Positions 35,753-47,209 are shown, counted from the stretch's first letter. The stretch is 64,000 bases of DNA from Treponema sp. (GCA_016281495.1 JAEEIU010000038.1:186001-250000); one strand, 5' to 3'. Numbers and translations: made by a program. Notes: a model not told the origin generated them from the sequence alone.

Positions 35753-36624
35753 AAGGAATAATTCTTGCGGGAGGTTCGGGTACACGTCTGTACCCCATAA
35801 CAAAGGCTGTTTCCAAGCAGATACTGCCCCTCTATGACAAACCCATGATTTATTACCCGCTCTCCGTACTGATGCTTTCCGGCATACGTGAGGTGCTTAT
35901 TATTTCGACACCCCGTGACATCGGACTTTTTAAAGAGCTTTTGGGTGACGGTAAATGGCTTGGAATGAAATTTGAATATGCTGTTCAGGACAAACCCAGA
36001 GGACTTGCAGACGCATTCATCGTTGGAGAAAAATTCATCGGCGATGACAACGTGGCCCTTGTGCTTGGCGACAACATTTTCTTTGGGCAGGCATTCACTC
36101 CCATTCTCCATAACGCCGTATCAAAAATCGAATCTGAAGGCGGCGGAGTCATTTTCGGATACCAGGTAAAGGATCCGACTGCATACGGTGTGGTTGAATT
36201 TGACTGCACAAATAAAGTCATTGGAATTGAAGAAAAACCCCAGAATCCAAAATCCAATTGGGCGGTACCTGGCCTTTACTTTTATGACAATTCTGTCATT
36301 CAGATTGCAAAAAACGTAAAGCCTTCTGCACGCGGAGAAATTGAGATTACGGCAGTAAACAACGCTTATCTTGAGCAAAAGAAGCTTTCTGTAGAACTTC
36401 TTGGACGCGGCATGGCATGGCTAGACACAGGTACATATGACGGACTTATGGAAGCCTCCAACTTCATCATGACCATACAGAAACGCCAGGGACTTTACGT
36501 AAGCTGCATAGAGGAAATTGCCTACAGGAACAAATGGATAGACAGGCAGAACCTCCTGGATATGGCGGCAACCTACAAGACTAGCTATGGGGAATACTTG
36601 AAATTCATAGCCGGGAGGGTATAA
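35749..36624 (+). CDS. rmlA: glucose-1-phosphate thymidylyltransferase
   Basis: 291 residues from the ATG at 35749, which overlaps the antiterminator stop (ATGA) and has AGGAGG (35739-35744) upstream. [40 protein letters not shown], the metal site in [15 protein letters not shown] and [20 protein letters not shown] are all RmlA signatures. It makes dTDP-glucose. RmlC follows. RmlB and RmlD are missing from the window. Confidence 0.95.
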   Translation: MKGIILAGGSGTRLYPITKAVSKQILPLYDKPMIYYPLSVLMLSGIREVLIISTPRDIGLFKELLGDGKWLGMKFEYAVQDKPRGLADAFIVGEKFIGDDNVALVLGDNIFFGQAFTPILHNAVSKIESEGGGVIFGYQVKDPTAYGVVEFDCTNKVIGIEEKPQNPKSNWAVPGLYFYDNSVIQIAKNVKPSARGEIEITAVNNAYLEQKKLSVELLGRGMAWLDTGTYDGLMEASNFIMTIQKRQGLYVSCIEEIAYRNKWIDRQNLLDMAATYKTSYGEYLKFIAGRV

Positions 36625-36626
36625 AT

Positions 36627-37226
36627 TTGCCGTTTCAGATAAAAGATTGTCATGCTGACGGTCTCAAAATAGAGGGTCTTTCCGAGCTTACCCCTAGATT
36701 ATTCAAAGATTCCCGAGGATATATGATTGAATCATACAACGAAAAGGAATTCTTTGACTCTGGACTGACGATGAGGTTCGTTCAGGACAATCAGTCGCTT
36801 TCTGTAAAAGGGGTCCTCCGGGGCCTTCATTTTCAAAAACACCACCCCCAGTGGAAACTTGTTCGAGTTGTAAGCGGAAAAGTTTTTGACGTAGCCGTGG
36901 ATTTAAGGAATGATTCCAAAACATTTGGAAAGGCATTTACCACAATACTGGATTCCGACGTACAAAACCAGATGTACATTCCATGCGGATTTGCACACGG
37001 CTTTTACGTACTAAGCGACACTGCCATCTGCGCATACAAGAGCAGCGACTTCTATTATCCCGGTGATGAATCCGGAATCATTTGGAATGACCCGAAACTT
37101 GCCATAGGTTGGCCATTCGGACTTCAGGGAGAGAATCCAATCATGTCGGAAAAGGACAAGCATTTGGAAGCTTTTGATCCGTCTGTATCCTACTTCGGCA
37201 TGGATGGCCAATGGTTACAGAATTAA
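36627..37226 (+). CDS. rmlC: dTDP-4-dehydrorhamnose 3,5-epimerase
   Basis: 199 residues, TTG start two bases after the rmlA stop, preceded by GGGAGGG. LRGLHFQKHHPQWKLVRVV, with the catalytic His in the RGLHFQ strand, GKVFDVAVDLRNDSKTFG and YIPCGFAHGFYVLSD are diagnostic of the cupin-fold RmlC. It acts as a dimer after RmlB. Without rmlB and rmlD nearby, the rhamnose pathway must be completed by genes outside the window. Confidence 0.93.
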   Translation: MPFQIKDCHADGLKIEGLSELTPRLFKDSRGYMIESYNEKEFFDSGLTMRFVQDNQSLSVKGVLRGLHFQKHHPQWKLVRVVSGKVFDVAVDLRNDSKTFGKAFTTILDSDVQNQMYIPCGFAHGFYVLSDTAICAYKSSDFYYPGDESGIIWNDPKLAIGWPFGLQGENPIMSEKDKHLEAFDPSVSYFGMDGQWLQN

Positions 37227-37239
37227 GGGGGACAGAGAG

Positions 37240-38310
37240 ATGAGAAAGGTATTCATAAACGGAGAGGCTTTCTGCAAGCCCATTACAGGGGTCATTCGGG
37301 TTGCCGTTGACATAATAAATGAACTTGACACAATGGTCACAAAGGAAGACGGATTTGTTCTGGTAGTACCCAAAAACACAAATTACCTTCCCGAGCTCAA
37401 AAACATAGAAATAAAGGTACTGGATTATGAACTCAAGCGCTTTTACCTGTGGGAACAGATTCCGTTTCAAAAAGCCGTAAGAAAGGAAAAGGCCCTTTCA
37501 CTTGATTTTTCCAACACATGTCCGCTCATGTCTCCCGGAGTTGAATACCTCCATGACATCTACTGCAAGCTTTATCCGAATGATTACCACGGCCTTAAAG
37601 AAAAGCTCATCATGCTCTACAACCTAGTCAACTACAAAAGAATTGTAAAAAAAGCCAAGGCCATAATAGCAGTTTCCGAGTACACAAAAAAGACCATAAT
37701 TGACACATATCATGTCGACGACGACAGGATTAAGGTAATCTATAACGGATTAAGCCCCGCATACTTGAAGCTTGAGCCAGATTACTCAATCATCCAAAAG
37801 CATCCTGAACTCAAGGAAAAAGGCTTTTATTTTACCCTAGGGACCCTTGCCGTACGCAAAAACCTCAAATGGATAGCAGATCATGCACAACTTTATCCCG
37901 ATGAAACATTTGCCATTTCTGGTGGCATACTCACAAACCTTGTTCCTCCGGAATTGGAAAAACTCAAGACCTTAAAAAACGTCGTCCTTTTGGGATATCT
38001 TAGTGATGCGGAAGTCAAGGCAATGATGACAAAATGCAAGGCATTCATCCTGCCATCATATTTCGAGGGATTCGGCATACCCCCTCTGGAAGCCCTTTCA
38101 TGCGGTTCTCCCATCATCATATCTGACAGGACTTCTCTTCCAGAAATCTACGGAAAAACCGCCCATTACATAGATCCTGACAAAAGTGACGTCAATCTGG
38201 ATGAACTTCTATCAGAGCCTGTTGAAGATCCAGCCTCCATCCTTGAGCGTTATACAATTCACAATTGTACAAGCCAGCTGCTGGAAGTGATTCAGGCATC
38301 AAGGGACTAA
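37240..38310 (+). CDS. GT4 glycosyltransferase (WbaZ/mannosyltransferase-like)
   Basis: 356 residues from the ATG at 37240, which has a GGGGGA site upstream; the longer frame from 37174 overlaps rmlC and is rejected. VRVAVDIINE-type N-terminal strand, YLHDIYCKLYPNDYH, AIIAVSEYTKKTIIDTYHVD, VIYNGLSPAY and LPSYFEGFGIPPLEALSCGS with the E-x7-E motif place it in the GT4 group that holds WbaZ and WbdA-like mannosyltransferases. The protein encoded at 49935-51029 is a paralogue. The gene sits between rmlC and a pair of 18-bp repeats. Confidence 0.88.
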   Translation: MRKVFINGEAFCKPITGVIRVAVDIINELDTMVTKEDGFVLVVPKNTNYLPELKNIEIKVLDYELKRFYLWEQIPFQKAVRKEKALSLDFSNTCPLMSPGVEYLHDIYCKLYPNDYHGLKEKLIMLYNLVNYKRIVKKAKAIIAVSEYTKKTIIDTYHVDDDRIKVIYNGLSPAYLKLEPDYSIIQKHPELKEKGFYFTLGTLAVRKNLKWIADHAQLYPDETFAISGGILTNLVPPELEKLKTLKNVVLLGYLSDAEVKAMMTKCKAFILPSYFEGFGIPPLEALSCGSPIIISDRTSLPEIYGKTAHYIDPDKSDVNLDELLSEPVEDPASILERYTIHNCTSQLLEVIQASRD

Positions 38311-38313
38311 CAC

Positions 38314-38354
38314 ACCACAAATCTCTTAAATGAAATACCACAAATCTCTTAAAT
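38314..38354 (+). repeat. two exact 18-bp direct repeats
   Basis: ACCACAAATCTCTTAAAT occurs at 38314-38331 and again at 38337-38354, a period of 23 bases, in the gap between the GT4 gene and gtrA. It is a tandem duplication or a double protein-binding site. Confidence 0.6.
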
Positions 38355-38381
38355 AACGAAGAATTAACAGGCACTAAGGGC

Positions 38382-38410
38382 TTTATTTTTTCTTATTTAT
38401 ATAGTATAAT
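38382..38410 (+). promoter_or_regulatory. possible leaderless promoter of gtrA-gtrB
   Basis: TATAAT (38405-38410) ends six bases before the ATG at 38417, which has no ribosome site. The -35 candidate TTTATT at 17 bases is weak. Confidence 0.45.
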
Positions 38411-38416
38411 TGAATC

Positions 38417-38848
38417 ATGAAGATAACTGACAGGCTAAAGCAGATTTTCGACATAAAATTCCTGAAGTTTCTCCTTGTCGGTCTTATAAACACTGTCGTA
38501 GGTGCGGGAGTAATGTTCCTTTTGTATAACGTCGCGCACTGCGGATACTGGTTTTCAAGCGCCTGTAACTATATAGTTGGTGGAATAGTAAGCTTTTTCT
38601 TGAACAAATACTTTACCTTTACAAATCACGAAAAATCCCTTAAACAGATAATCCTCTTTATCTTGAATCTTTTGGTGTGTTACGTAATCTCATACCTTCT
38701 TGCAAAAAAAGCCGTATATGCCCTGCTGTCATCACAAAGCGAGAAAATTCGAGACAACATTTCGATGCTCATCGGAATGGGACTTTATACAATACTAAAT
38801 TATTTCGGTCAAAGACTTTTAGTCTTTGCTGCCAAAGGAAAAAAATGA
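38417..38848 (+). CDS. gtrA: GtrA-family membrane protein
   Basis: 143 residues, four hydrophobic helices. FLKFLLVGLINTVVGAGVMF, SACNYIVGGIVSFFLNKYFT and the end GMGLYTILNYFGQRLLVF follow the GtrA/DPMS-flippase pattern. GtrA proteins are thought to flip polyprenyl-phosphate-linked sugars across the inner membrane. The ATGA overlap with the following GtrB-like gene, and a GT-C-type gene after that, complete a gtr trio. The -10 box of a likely promoter lies six bases before the ATG. Confidence 0.85.
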   Translation: MKITDRLKQIFDIKFLKFLLVGLINTVVGAGVMFLLYNVAHCGYWFSSACNYIVGGIVSFFLNKYFTFTNHEKSLKQIILFILNLLVCYVISYLLAKKAVYALLSSQSEKIRDNISMLIGMGLYTILNYFGQRLLVFAAKGKK

Positions 38849-39777
38849 TGAGTGACATTTCTCTTGTAGTTCCATGTTTTAATGAAGAAGAAGCTATTCC
38901 TCATTTCTATGAGGAAGCTAACCGCGTATTAAAAGAAATGAATATTTTTGATAATGCAGAATTTGTTTTTGTCGATGACGGGTCATCTGACGGAACTCTG
39001 AGAATTCTACAAGAACTTTTCCATAAGGATAAAAGGATTCATTACGTCAGTTTTTCAAGAAATTTCGGAAAAGAAGCGGCTCTTTATGCAGGTCTATTAA
39101 AATCAAAAGGACAATACACCGCTATAATGGATGCAGACTTACAGGATCCACCTTCACTTTTACCACAGATGCTATCTGCCATACAGAATGAAGGATATGA
39201 TTGTGCGGCCACTAGACGCGCAACAAGAAAGAATGAGCCACCAGTTCGCTCTTTCTTTGCTAGGAAATTTTATAAAATCATGGGAAAACTCAGTAATGTA
39301 CCAGTAGTTGATGGAGCAAGGGATTTCCGGCTTATGACAGAAAAATACAAAAATGCAGTTCTTTCTTTATGTGAGAGAAACCGCTTTACTAAAGGTATCT
39401 TCCCCTGGGTTGGCTTTAACACAAAGTGGTTTTCTTATGATAATATTGGACGTGTTGCGGGAAAAACAAAATGGTCGTTTTGGAAGTTGTTTTTGTATTC
39501 CATCGATGGAATCATCGGTTTTTCTACAAAACCACTTGCTTTTTCCGCCATTGCAGGCATTCTGGGCATAATTCTTTCGTTTATAATGATTGTTTTCATC
39601 ATAATCCGACGGCTTGTATTCGGAGATCCTGTACAAGGCTGGGCAAGTCTAGTATGTATAATTCTTTTTGTTAGTGGAGTCCAACTTTTTACAACAGGTA
39701 TTGCTGGCCTTTATATATCAAAGATATACACAGAAGTTAAACAAAGACCACTTTTTATCATAAAAGAGGAGAAATAA
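38845..39777 (+). CDS. gtrB: polyprenyl-phosphate glycosyltransferase (GtrB-like GT2)
   Basis: 310 residues from the ATG at 38845 (a second ATG follows at once). The longer frame from 38677 lies inside gtrA and is rejected. DISLVVPCFNEEEAIPHFYE, FVDDGSSDGTL, AIMDADLQDPPSL with the catalytic DxD, and GARDFRLM are textbook GtrB/GT2 motifs. Two membrane helices close the protein. It loads a sugar, commonly glucose, onto undecaprenyl phosphate. It is a paralogue of the protein encoded at 2609-3547. Confidence 0.9.
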   Translation: MMSDISLVVPCFNEEEAIPHFYEEANRVLKEMNIFDNAEFVFVDDGSSDGTLRILQELFHKDKRIHYVSFSRNFGKEAALYAGLLKSKGQYTAIMDADLQDPPSLLPQMLSAIQNEGYDCAATRRATRKNEPPVRSFFARKFYKIMGKLSNVPVVDGARDFRLMTEKYKNAVLSLCERNRFTKGIFPWVGFNTKWFSYDNIGRVAGKTKWSFWKLFLYSIDGIIGFSTKPLAFSAIAGILGIILSFIMIVFIIIRRLVFGDPVQGWASLVCIILFVSGVQLFTTGIAGLYISKIYTEVKQRPLFIIKEEK

Positions 39778-39815
39778 TCAGTTTTCAAATTGACAACGAA
39801 TATTAACAAATCCTA

Positions 39816-39844
39816 TTGAAAAACGTTTGATTAGGGTATAGAAT
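39816..39844 (+). promoter_or_regulatory. internal promoter before the GT-C gene
   Basis: TTGAAA (39816-39821), 17 bases, TAGAAT (39839-39844). Both hexamers are identical to those of the promoter at 32597-32625. Confidence 0.6.
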
Positions 39845-39888
39845 GTAATTAGATATTTTGTTGTTAAAAAAATTTATAGGAATATTAT

Positions 39889-41256
39889 ATGGTTACAAAA
39901 AGAACAAGAATTATTGGATTTACAGTTTTATTGGCATTTAGTTTGATATTTTTATGTTTAAGTTTTTTCAGTGACTTTTCTTATAATTTATTAGAGAATC
40001 TCTTACGGATGAAGATTAATACAGACAGATGGCTTCCAATCATAGGAAAGCTTTTGTTTATCACTTCCTTTATACTCCTTATTTCATCAATTGCAGTTCT
40101 TTTTTTCCCCCACATACAGAAATTTTACGAAGAGAAGACTATTCTTTTTTATGCTATTTCATTTTTTCTAATTGCTTTATTATGTCGTTTTGCAGGATTC
40201 TCATTTGAATCAGGTGATTATAAAGACTGCTTAAAACCTTGGTTTGATACATTTAAAGAGGGAAGGCTAGAAGCTATGCGTTCTGATGTCGGTGATTATC
40301 CTGTAATCTATAAATACTTCATTATTCTTTTCACATTTATTCCAATTAATCCTCTTTATTCATATAAAATTCTTTCAATTATTTTTGATTTCCTTCTTGC
40401 AATTTATTCAGGCTTGTTCATTTTGAAAGCAACGGACAGCAAAATAAAAGCATTGTTTGGTTATACTGTAGTTTTGTTTCTTCCAAACTTTATATTAAAC
40501 AGTGCTGTTTGGGCTCAATGTGATTCTATTTTCTCTTTCTTTTGTTTATTAAGTTGCTATTATCTTTATCTTAATAAAGAAAAGAAATGTATAATTTATT
40601 ATACAATTGCATTTTGCTTTAAAATTCAATCAGTTTTCTTTCTACCAGTTTTGATTATTTCTTTGATGAAAAAGAAAATTAAAATTAATTCTCTTATTTG
40701 GTTTCCAATCGTTTATGTTATAGTTTCCATTCCCTCGATTATTTGTGGAATGTCTCCATTTTACGCATTATTTGGTGCATATCTTAAACAAACAACAAAA
40801 TATCAATCAATTAGTTTTAATGCACCTAATCTTTACATGATTTTCAATCATGGTTTCTTAGATCAGAATATAAATTTTCTTCTTATAAGTCTCACACTTG
40901 CTCTTTGTGCAATTATTGCTTTTATCTTCACTAACGACAAAGATGATAAGCCTAGTAAAATTATTCTTCTTTCATATCTTTTTACGCTCATTGTTCCTTT
41001 CACACTTCCGCATATGCATGAAAGATATTTCTTTTTATCAGATGTATTTGCCATTCTTTTTGCTTTTGTTTTTACACAGTATTATTACATATCAATAATT
41101 ACAATTTTTAGTTCTCTTCCTGGTTTAATAGCTTATTTATTTGGAATCAACAGCAATGTCAATCTAGTTTTTATGGCATATCTCATGTTCACGGGTATTC
41201 TTCTCCTGTTCAGAGTATTGCATAAAGAAATTAAATTAGAATCTATAAATCAATGA
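39889..41256 (+). CDS. GT-C family membrane glycosyltransferase
   Basis: 455 residues with about eleven hydrophobic helices. The first large external loop has FAGFSFESGDYKDCLKPWFD with an acidic pair, the GT-C catalytic loop. LNSAVWAQCDSIFSFFCLLS matches the WGQxD-type motif and LPHMHERYFFLSDVF the HERYF motif of bacterial mannosyl/glucosyl GT-C enzymes that use lipid-linked donors. As the third gene after gtrA and gtrB, it should transfer the flipped sugar to a glycan on the outer side of the inner membrane. A 15-base palindrome overlaps its stop codon. Confidence 0.85.
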   Translation: MVTKRTRIIGFTVLLAFSLIFLCLSFFSDFSYNLLENLLRMKINTDRWLPIIGKLLFITSFILLISSIAVLFFPHIQKFYEEKTILFYAISFFLIALLCRFAGFSFESGDYKDCLKPWFDTFKEGRLEAMRSDVGDYPVIYKYFIILFTFIPINPLYSYKILSIIFDFLLAIYSGLFILKATDSKIKALFGYTVVLFLPNFILNSAVWAQCDSIFSFFCLLSCYYLYLNKEKKCIIYYTIAFCFKIQSVFFLPVLIISLMKKKIKINSLIWFPIVYVIVSIPSIICGMSPFYALFGAYLKQTTKYQSISFNAPNLYMIFNHGFLDQNINFLLISLTLALCAIIAFIFTNDKDDKPSKIILLSYLFTLIVPFTLPHMHERYFFLSDVFAILFAFVFTQYYYISIITIFSSLPGLIAYLFGINSNVNLVFMAYLMFTGILLLFRVLHKEIKLESINQ

Positions 41257-41273
41257 TACTTGATAGTATCAAG
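41254..41273. repeat. overlapping palindromes at the GT-C stop codon
   Basis: TGATACT/AGTATCA (41254-41260 with 41265-41271) and CTTGATA-G-TATCAAG (41259-41273) share bases. There is no T-run after them. They may be an operator or an mRNA end structure. Confidence 0.4.
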
Positions 41274-41447
41274 ATTTGAAATGAAGACAATCATAGAAGA
41301 ACATCTGAATTACTTTTGTCAGATGTTAGGATTGTTCATATACCTGCATACAGACAATATGCCTGTGTTTATGATCCAAGAACTTGTAAAATAACTTCAA
41401 ATGAGTTATATTATAAAGGTGGTTACCCCACAATTTAGAGGTTTTGG
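41274..41447 (+). pseudogene. possible gene remnant before the TagF-like gene
   Basis: Two plus-strand frames are open across this gap. One, ending in TAG at about 41436-41438, gives a protein-like stretch with VRIVHIPAYRQYACVYDPRT and no start codon. The other is a 37-codon frame from the ATG at 41281. Neither has a ribosome site or a family I recognise. The stretch may be the tail of a lost gene, or chance. Confidence 0.2.
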
Positions 41448-42722
41448 ATGTTTTTATATATAGATCCCGGTACGGGAAGCATGCTTTTTTCCATACTGAT
41501 AGGAGTCGTAAGTACCCTGTTTTTCTTTGGAAGAAAGATTTTCCTCAATATAAAGTTCATTTTTAGCGGGGGAAAGGCGGAAAAAATAAACAACTCAAAG
41601 ATTCCATATGTAATTTTTTCGGATCATAAGCGTTACTGGAACGTTTTCAAGCCTATTTGTGACGAATTTGAGAAAAACGGTGTGGATATTTCTTACTGGA
41701 CCGCAAGCCCTGATGACCCCGCCCTTTCAGAAAAATATGAGCATGTAAAAGCAGAGTTTATCGGTGAAGGCAACAAGGCTTTTGCCCGCCTTAACATGAT
41801 GAATGCAGGAATTGTGCTAAGTACGACACCTGGATTAGACGTCTATCAATGGAAGCGGAGCCGGAATGTAGACTGGTATGCCCACATAGTTCATATGGCC
41901 ACCGATATAACCACATACCGTATGCTTGGCTTGGACTTTTATGACGCAGTCTTGGTTTCCGGTCCATATCAGCTGCAGCAGGTAAAGGCTCTTGAAACAA
42001 GGAGAAACCTGCCTTCCAAAGAGGTAAAAGTCGTCGGGTGCACCTACATGGATTCCTTAAAGCAAAAGCTTGATTCATCCAAAAGAATCACTGGATCTGA
42101 TAGAAAAACGGTACTTGTAGCCCCATCCTGGGGAAGCAGCGGAATACTTGCCAAATATGGGGAAAAAATCATTGATGCACTTATTGCAACCGGATATAAG
42201 ATTATAGTCCGACCCCATCCTCAGTCTTTTACATCAGAAAAAGAAATGCTTGAAAGCCTCATGGAACGTTATCCAGAAACAGAAGCCATAAAATGGAACC
42301 GTGACAACGACAACTTCAACGTCCTAAATGAAGCCGACATTCTGATTACAGACTTTTCAGGAATCATCCTTGACTATTCTCTTGTTTTCAATAAACCCGT
42401 CATTTTTGCGGATACAACTTTTGACCCGACCCCATATGACGCCGCGTGGATTTCTGAACCTCTATGGATTTTCCAGAACCTTGACAAAATTGGAATAAAG
42501 CTTAATGAAGCGGATTTTGGAAACATGAAGGCCATCATTGACTGTGCAATAGACAGTAAAATTCTGCAGTCTGGAAGAGAAGAAGTTAAAGAAGAATGCT
42601 GGGCAAACATAGGCAGTTCGGCCAAGACAGTTTTTGACTATCTTACTGCCAAACATGAAGAACTTAATGAAAAAAAATTGAAAAACAATAACATAAATAC
42701 TCATGAAGGAGAAGAACAATAA
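41448..42722 (+). CDS. TagF/TagB-like glycerophosphotransferase-family protein
   Basis: 424 residues. The N-terminus MFLYIDPGTGSMLFSILIG is one membrane helix with a conserved DPGTGS motif. The rest is a GT-B fold of the CDP-glycerol glycerophosphotransferase type: VLVAPSWGSSGIL, KIIVRPHPQSF with the catalytic-type RPHP, and ADILITDFSGIILDYSLVFN with the nucleotide-site DxSG. TagF/TagB relatives move phosphoglycerol or related CDP/CMP-activated alcohols to a lipid-linked acceptor at the cytoplasmic face. The gene runs straight into aepX with no gap, so CMP-2-aminoethylphosphonate is a plausible donor. It is a paralogue of the protein encoded at 53771-55030. Confidence 0.82.
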   Translation: MFLYIDPGTGSMLFSILIGVVSTLFFFGRKIFLNIKFIFSGGKAEKINNSKIPYVIFSDHKRYWNVFKPICDEFEKNGVDISYWTASPDDPALSEKYEHVKAEFIGEGNKAFARLNMMNAGIVLSTTPGLDVYQWKRSRNVDWYAHIVHMATDITTYRMLGLDFYDAVLVSGPYQLQQVKALETRRNLPSKEVKVVGCTYMDSLKQKLDSSKRITGSDRKTVLVAPSWGSSGILAKYGEKIIDALIATGYKIIVRPHPQSFTSEKEMLESLMERYPETEAIKWNRDNDNFNVLNEADILITDFSGIILDYSLVFNKPVIFADTTFDPTPYDAAWISEPLWIFQNLDKIGIKLNEADFGNMKAIIDCAIDSKILQSGREEVKEECWANIGSSAKTVFDYLTAKHEELNEKKLKNNNINTHEGEEQ

Positions 42723-44024
42723 ATGCCAAAGACAGTATATCTAGGAATTACAGGAGACATCATTCACCCTGGAATTATAAACATCATTAGCGAAGGTGCA
42801 AAACTTGGAGAACTTACAATTGGCCTTTTAACGGACAGCGCAATTGTCTCACACAAGAGGCTCCCCTATCTGACCTATGACCAGAGGAAAAAGGTTGTAG
42901 AAAACATCAAGGGTGTTGCAAATGTAATCCCGCAGGATGACTGGAGTTATGTTCCAAACATCAAAAAGCTTAAGCCGGACTACATGATTCATGGTGACGA
43001 CTGGAAGACGAACTACCTTTCCAAAATCCGTGATGAATGCTTTGAGGTAATGAAGGAATGGGGCGGCCAGGTAATTGAAATTCCATACACGCAGGGAATC
43101 AATTCCACAGCCCTTGTAGATAATGCAAAGACAATAGGAATTACACCGGACGTACGCCGAGCAACTTTACGCAGGCTTATCGCAGCAAAACCCATCGTTA
43201 GGATTATGGAAGCACATTCCGGACTAAGCGGACTTATCGTTGAGCATACGGAAGTGGTTAAAGATGACGGACTTCATTCTTTTGACGGAATGTGGTCATC
43301 TTCTCTCACCGACTCCACTTCAAAGGGAAAGCCTGACATTGAGGCCGTGGACTTGACTACCCGACTTCAGTCACTTACAGACATTCTTGAATGCACCACA
43401 AAGCCTATAATCTATGACGGAGATACAGGTGACATTCCTGAACACTTTGTATTTACAGTCCGCACACTTGAACGCAACGGAGTCAGTGCCGTCATCATCG
43501 AAGACAAAAAGGGACTCAAAAAGAATTCCCTCTTTGGAACTGAGGCTAAGCAGGTACTTGCAACAGAAGAAGAATTCTGCGAGAAAATAAGCGCCGGTAA
43601 AAAAGCACAGGTAACAAAGGACTTTATGATAATAGCCCGCATAGAGGAAATCATTGCAGGATACAGTGTTGATGAGGCTATAACAAAAGCCTTTGCTGCA
43701 GTCAGGGCTGGAGCAGACGGCGTAATGATTCATTCAAAGGACAAGAGCGGAATGGACATCAAGGAATTCTGCCAGAAGTTCAGGGCCGAATACAAGAACA
43801 TCCCTATCGTACTTGTTCCTACCACATACAATCAGTTTACGGAAAAAGAACTTTGTGAATGGGGAGCAAACATCATCATCTATGCAAACCACATGCTTCG
43901 TGCAAGCTATCCTGCCATGCAAAAGTGTGCGGAAACCATCCTTAAGGCTGAACGTTCGCTTGAGGTCAATGACATCTGTATGCCTATAAAAGAAATACTG
44001 GAGTTAATTCCAGGAACAAAATAG
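42723..44024 (+). CDS. aepX: phosphoenolpyruvate mutase with N-terminal nucleotidyltransferase-like domain
   Basis: 433 residues. Residues 145-433 are PEP mutase (isocitrate lyase superfamily): AHSGLSGLIVEHTEVVKDDG, TKPIIYDGDTGDIPEHF and the diagnostic EDKKGLKKNS at 260-269, matching the EDK-x5-NS signature that separates the mutase from related lyases. It turns PEP into phosphonopyruvate, the entry step to all C-P bonds. Residues 1-135 resemble a cytidylyltransferase (GITGDIIHPGIINIISEGA, GDDWK, TQGINSTAL), but the HxGH motif reads HPGI, so the second His is missing. The ATG follows the previous stop directly. Confidence 0.93.
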   Translation: MPKTVYLGITGDIIHPGIINIISEGAKLGELTIGLLTDSAIVSHKRLPYLTYDQRKKVVENIKGVANVIPQDDWSYVPNIKKLKPDYMIHGDDWKTNYLSKIRDECFEVMKEWGGQVIEIPYTQGINSTALVDNAKTIGITPDVRRATLRRLIAAKPIVRIMEAHSGLSGLIVEHTEVVKDDGLHSFDGMWSSSLTDSTSKGKPDIEAVDLTTRLQSLTDILECTTKPIIYDGDTGDIPEHFVFTVRTLERNGVSAVIIEDKKGLKKNSLFGTEAKQVLATEEEFCEKISAGKKAQVTKDFMIIARIEEIIAGYSVDEAITKAFAAVRAGADGVMIHSKDKSGMDIKEFCQKFRAEYKNIPIVLVPTTYNQFTEKELCEWGANIIIYANHMLRASYPAMQKCAETILKAERSLEVNDICMPIKEILELIPGTK

Positions 44025-44025
44025 A

Positions 44026-44130
44026 TTGTCGGGTCAAGCCCGACAATGACAGCCTTTGTAAGCCGATGATGACGGTCTTTGCAATGCTGACATTGACGGT
44101 CTTTGTCATTCCCCGACTTGATCGGGGAAT
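44026..44130. repeat. REP-like palindromic element between aepX and aepY
   Basis: TTGTCGGG-TCAAG-CCCGACAA (44026-44046) and ATTCCCCGA-CTTGA-TCGGGGAAT (44108-44130) are two hairpins whose loops are reverse complements of each other. Between them lie about three diverged tandem units of 23-24 bases starting TGACAGCCTTTG or TGACGGTCTTTG. The form resembles dispersed palindromic repeats found in many bacterial genomes. It lies inside the operon and does not end in a T-run. Confidence 0.65.
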
Positions 44131-44153
44131 CTTAGATTTTAGGAGATACAAAA

Positions 44154-47128
<2,975 letters not shown>

Positions 47129-47140
47129 CAGTGGAAATTG

Positions 47141-47169
47141 TTGCATAAAGCCTTAAAATTCGTTATAAT
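47141..47169 (+). promoter_or_regulatory. strong internal promoter before the first YidC-LtaS-like gene
   Basis: TTGCAT (47141-47146), 17 bases, TATAAT (47164-47169), followed after 40 bases by the ATG at 47210. It should allow the polymer-synthesis genes to be expressed apart from the phosphonate genes. Confidence 0.65.
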
Positions 47170-47209
47170 ATGAAGAATTAGAGTTACCATTACGGTTTAA
47201 GGATTGAAG

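Noticed and set aside
35497-36111. 204-codon minus-strand frame across the antiterminator and rmlA genes
   Set aside because: It is antisense to two genes with clear families and gives no recognisable product.
38314-38354. Start of a CRISPR array
   Set aside because: Only two 18-base copies with a five-base gap, too short for CRISPR repeats or spacers, and no cas genes.
38677-38844. Upstream extension of the gtrB frame
   Set aside because: It lies within gtrA; the extension is unrelated to GT2 proteins, while the ATG at 38845 overlaps the gtrA stop as ATGA.
41281-41394. 37-codon frame starting at ATG 41281
   Set aside because: No ribosome site, no family, and another frame over the same bases looks more protein-like; it was not called as a gene.
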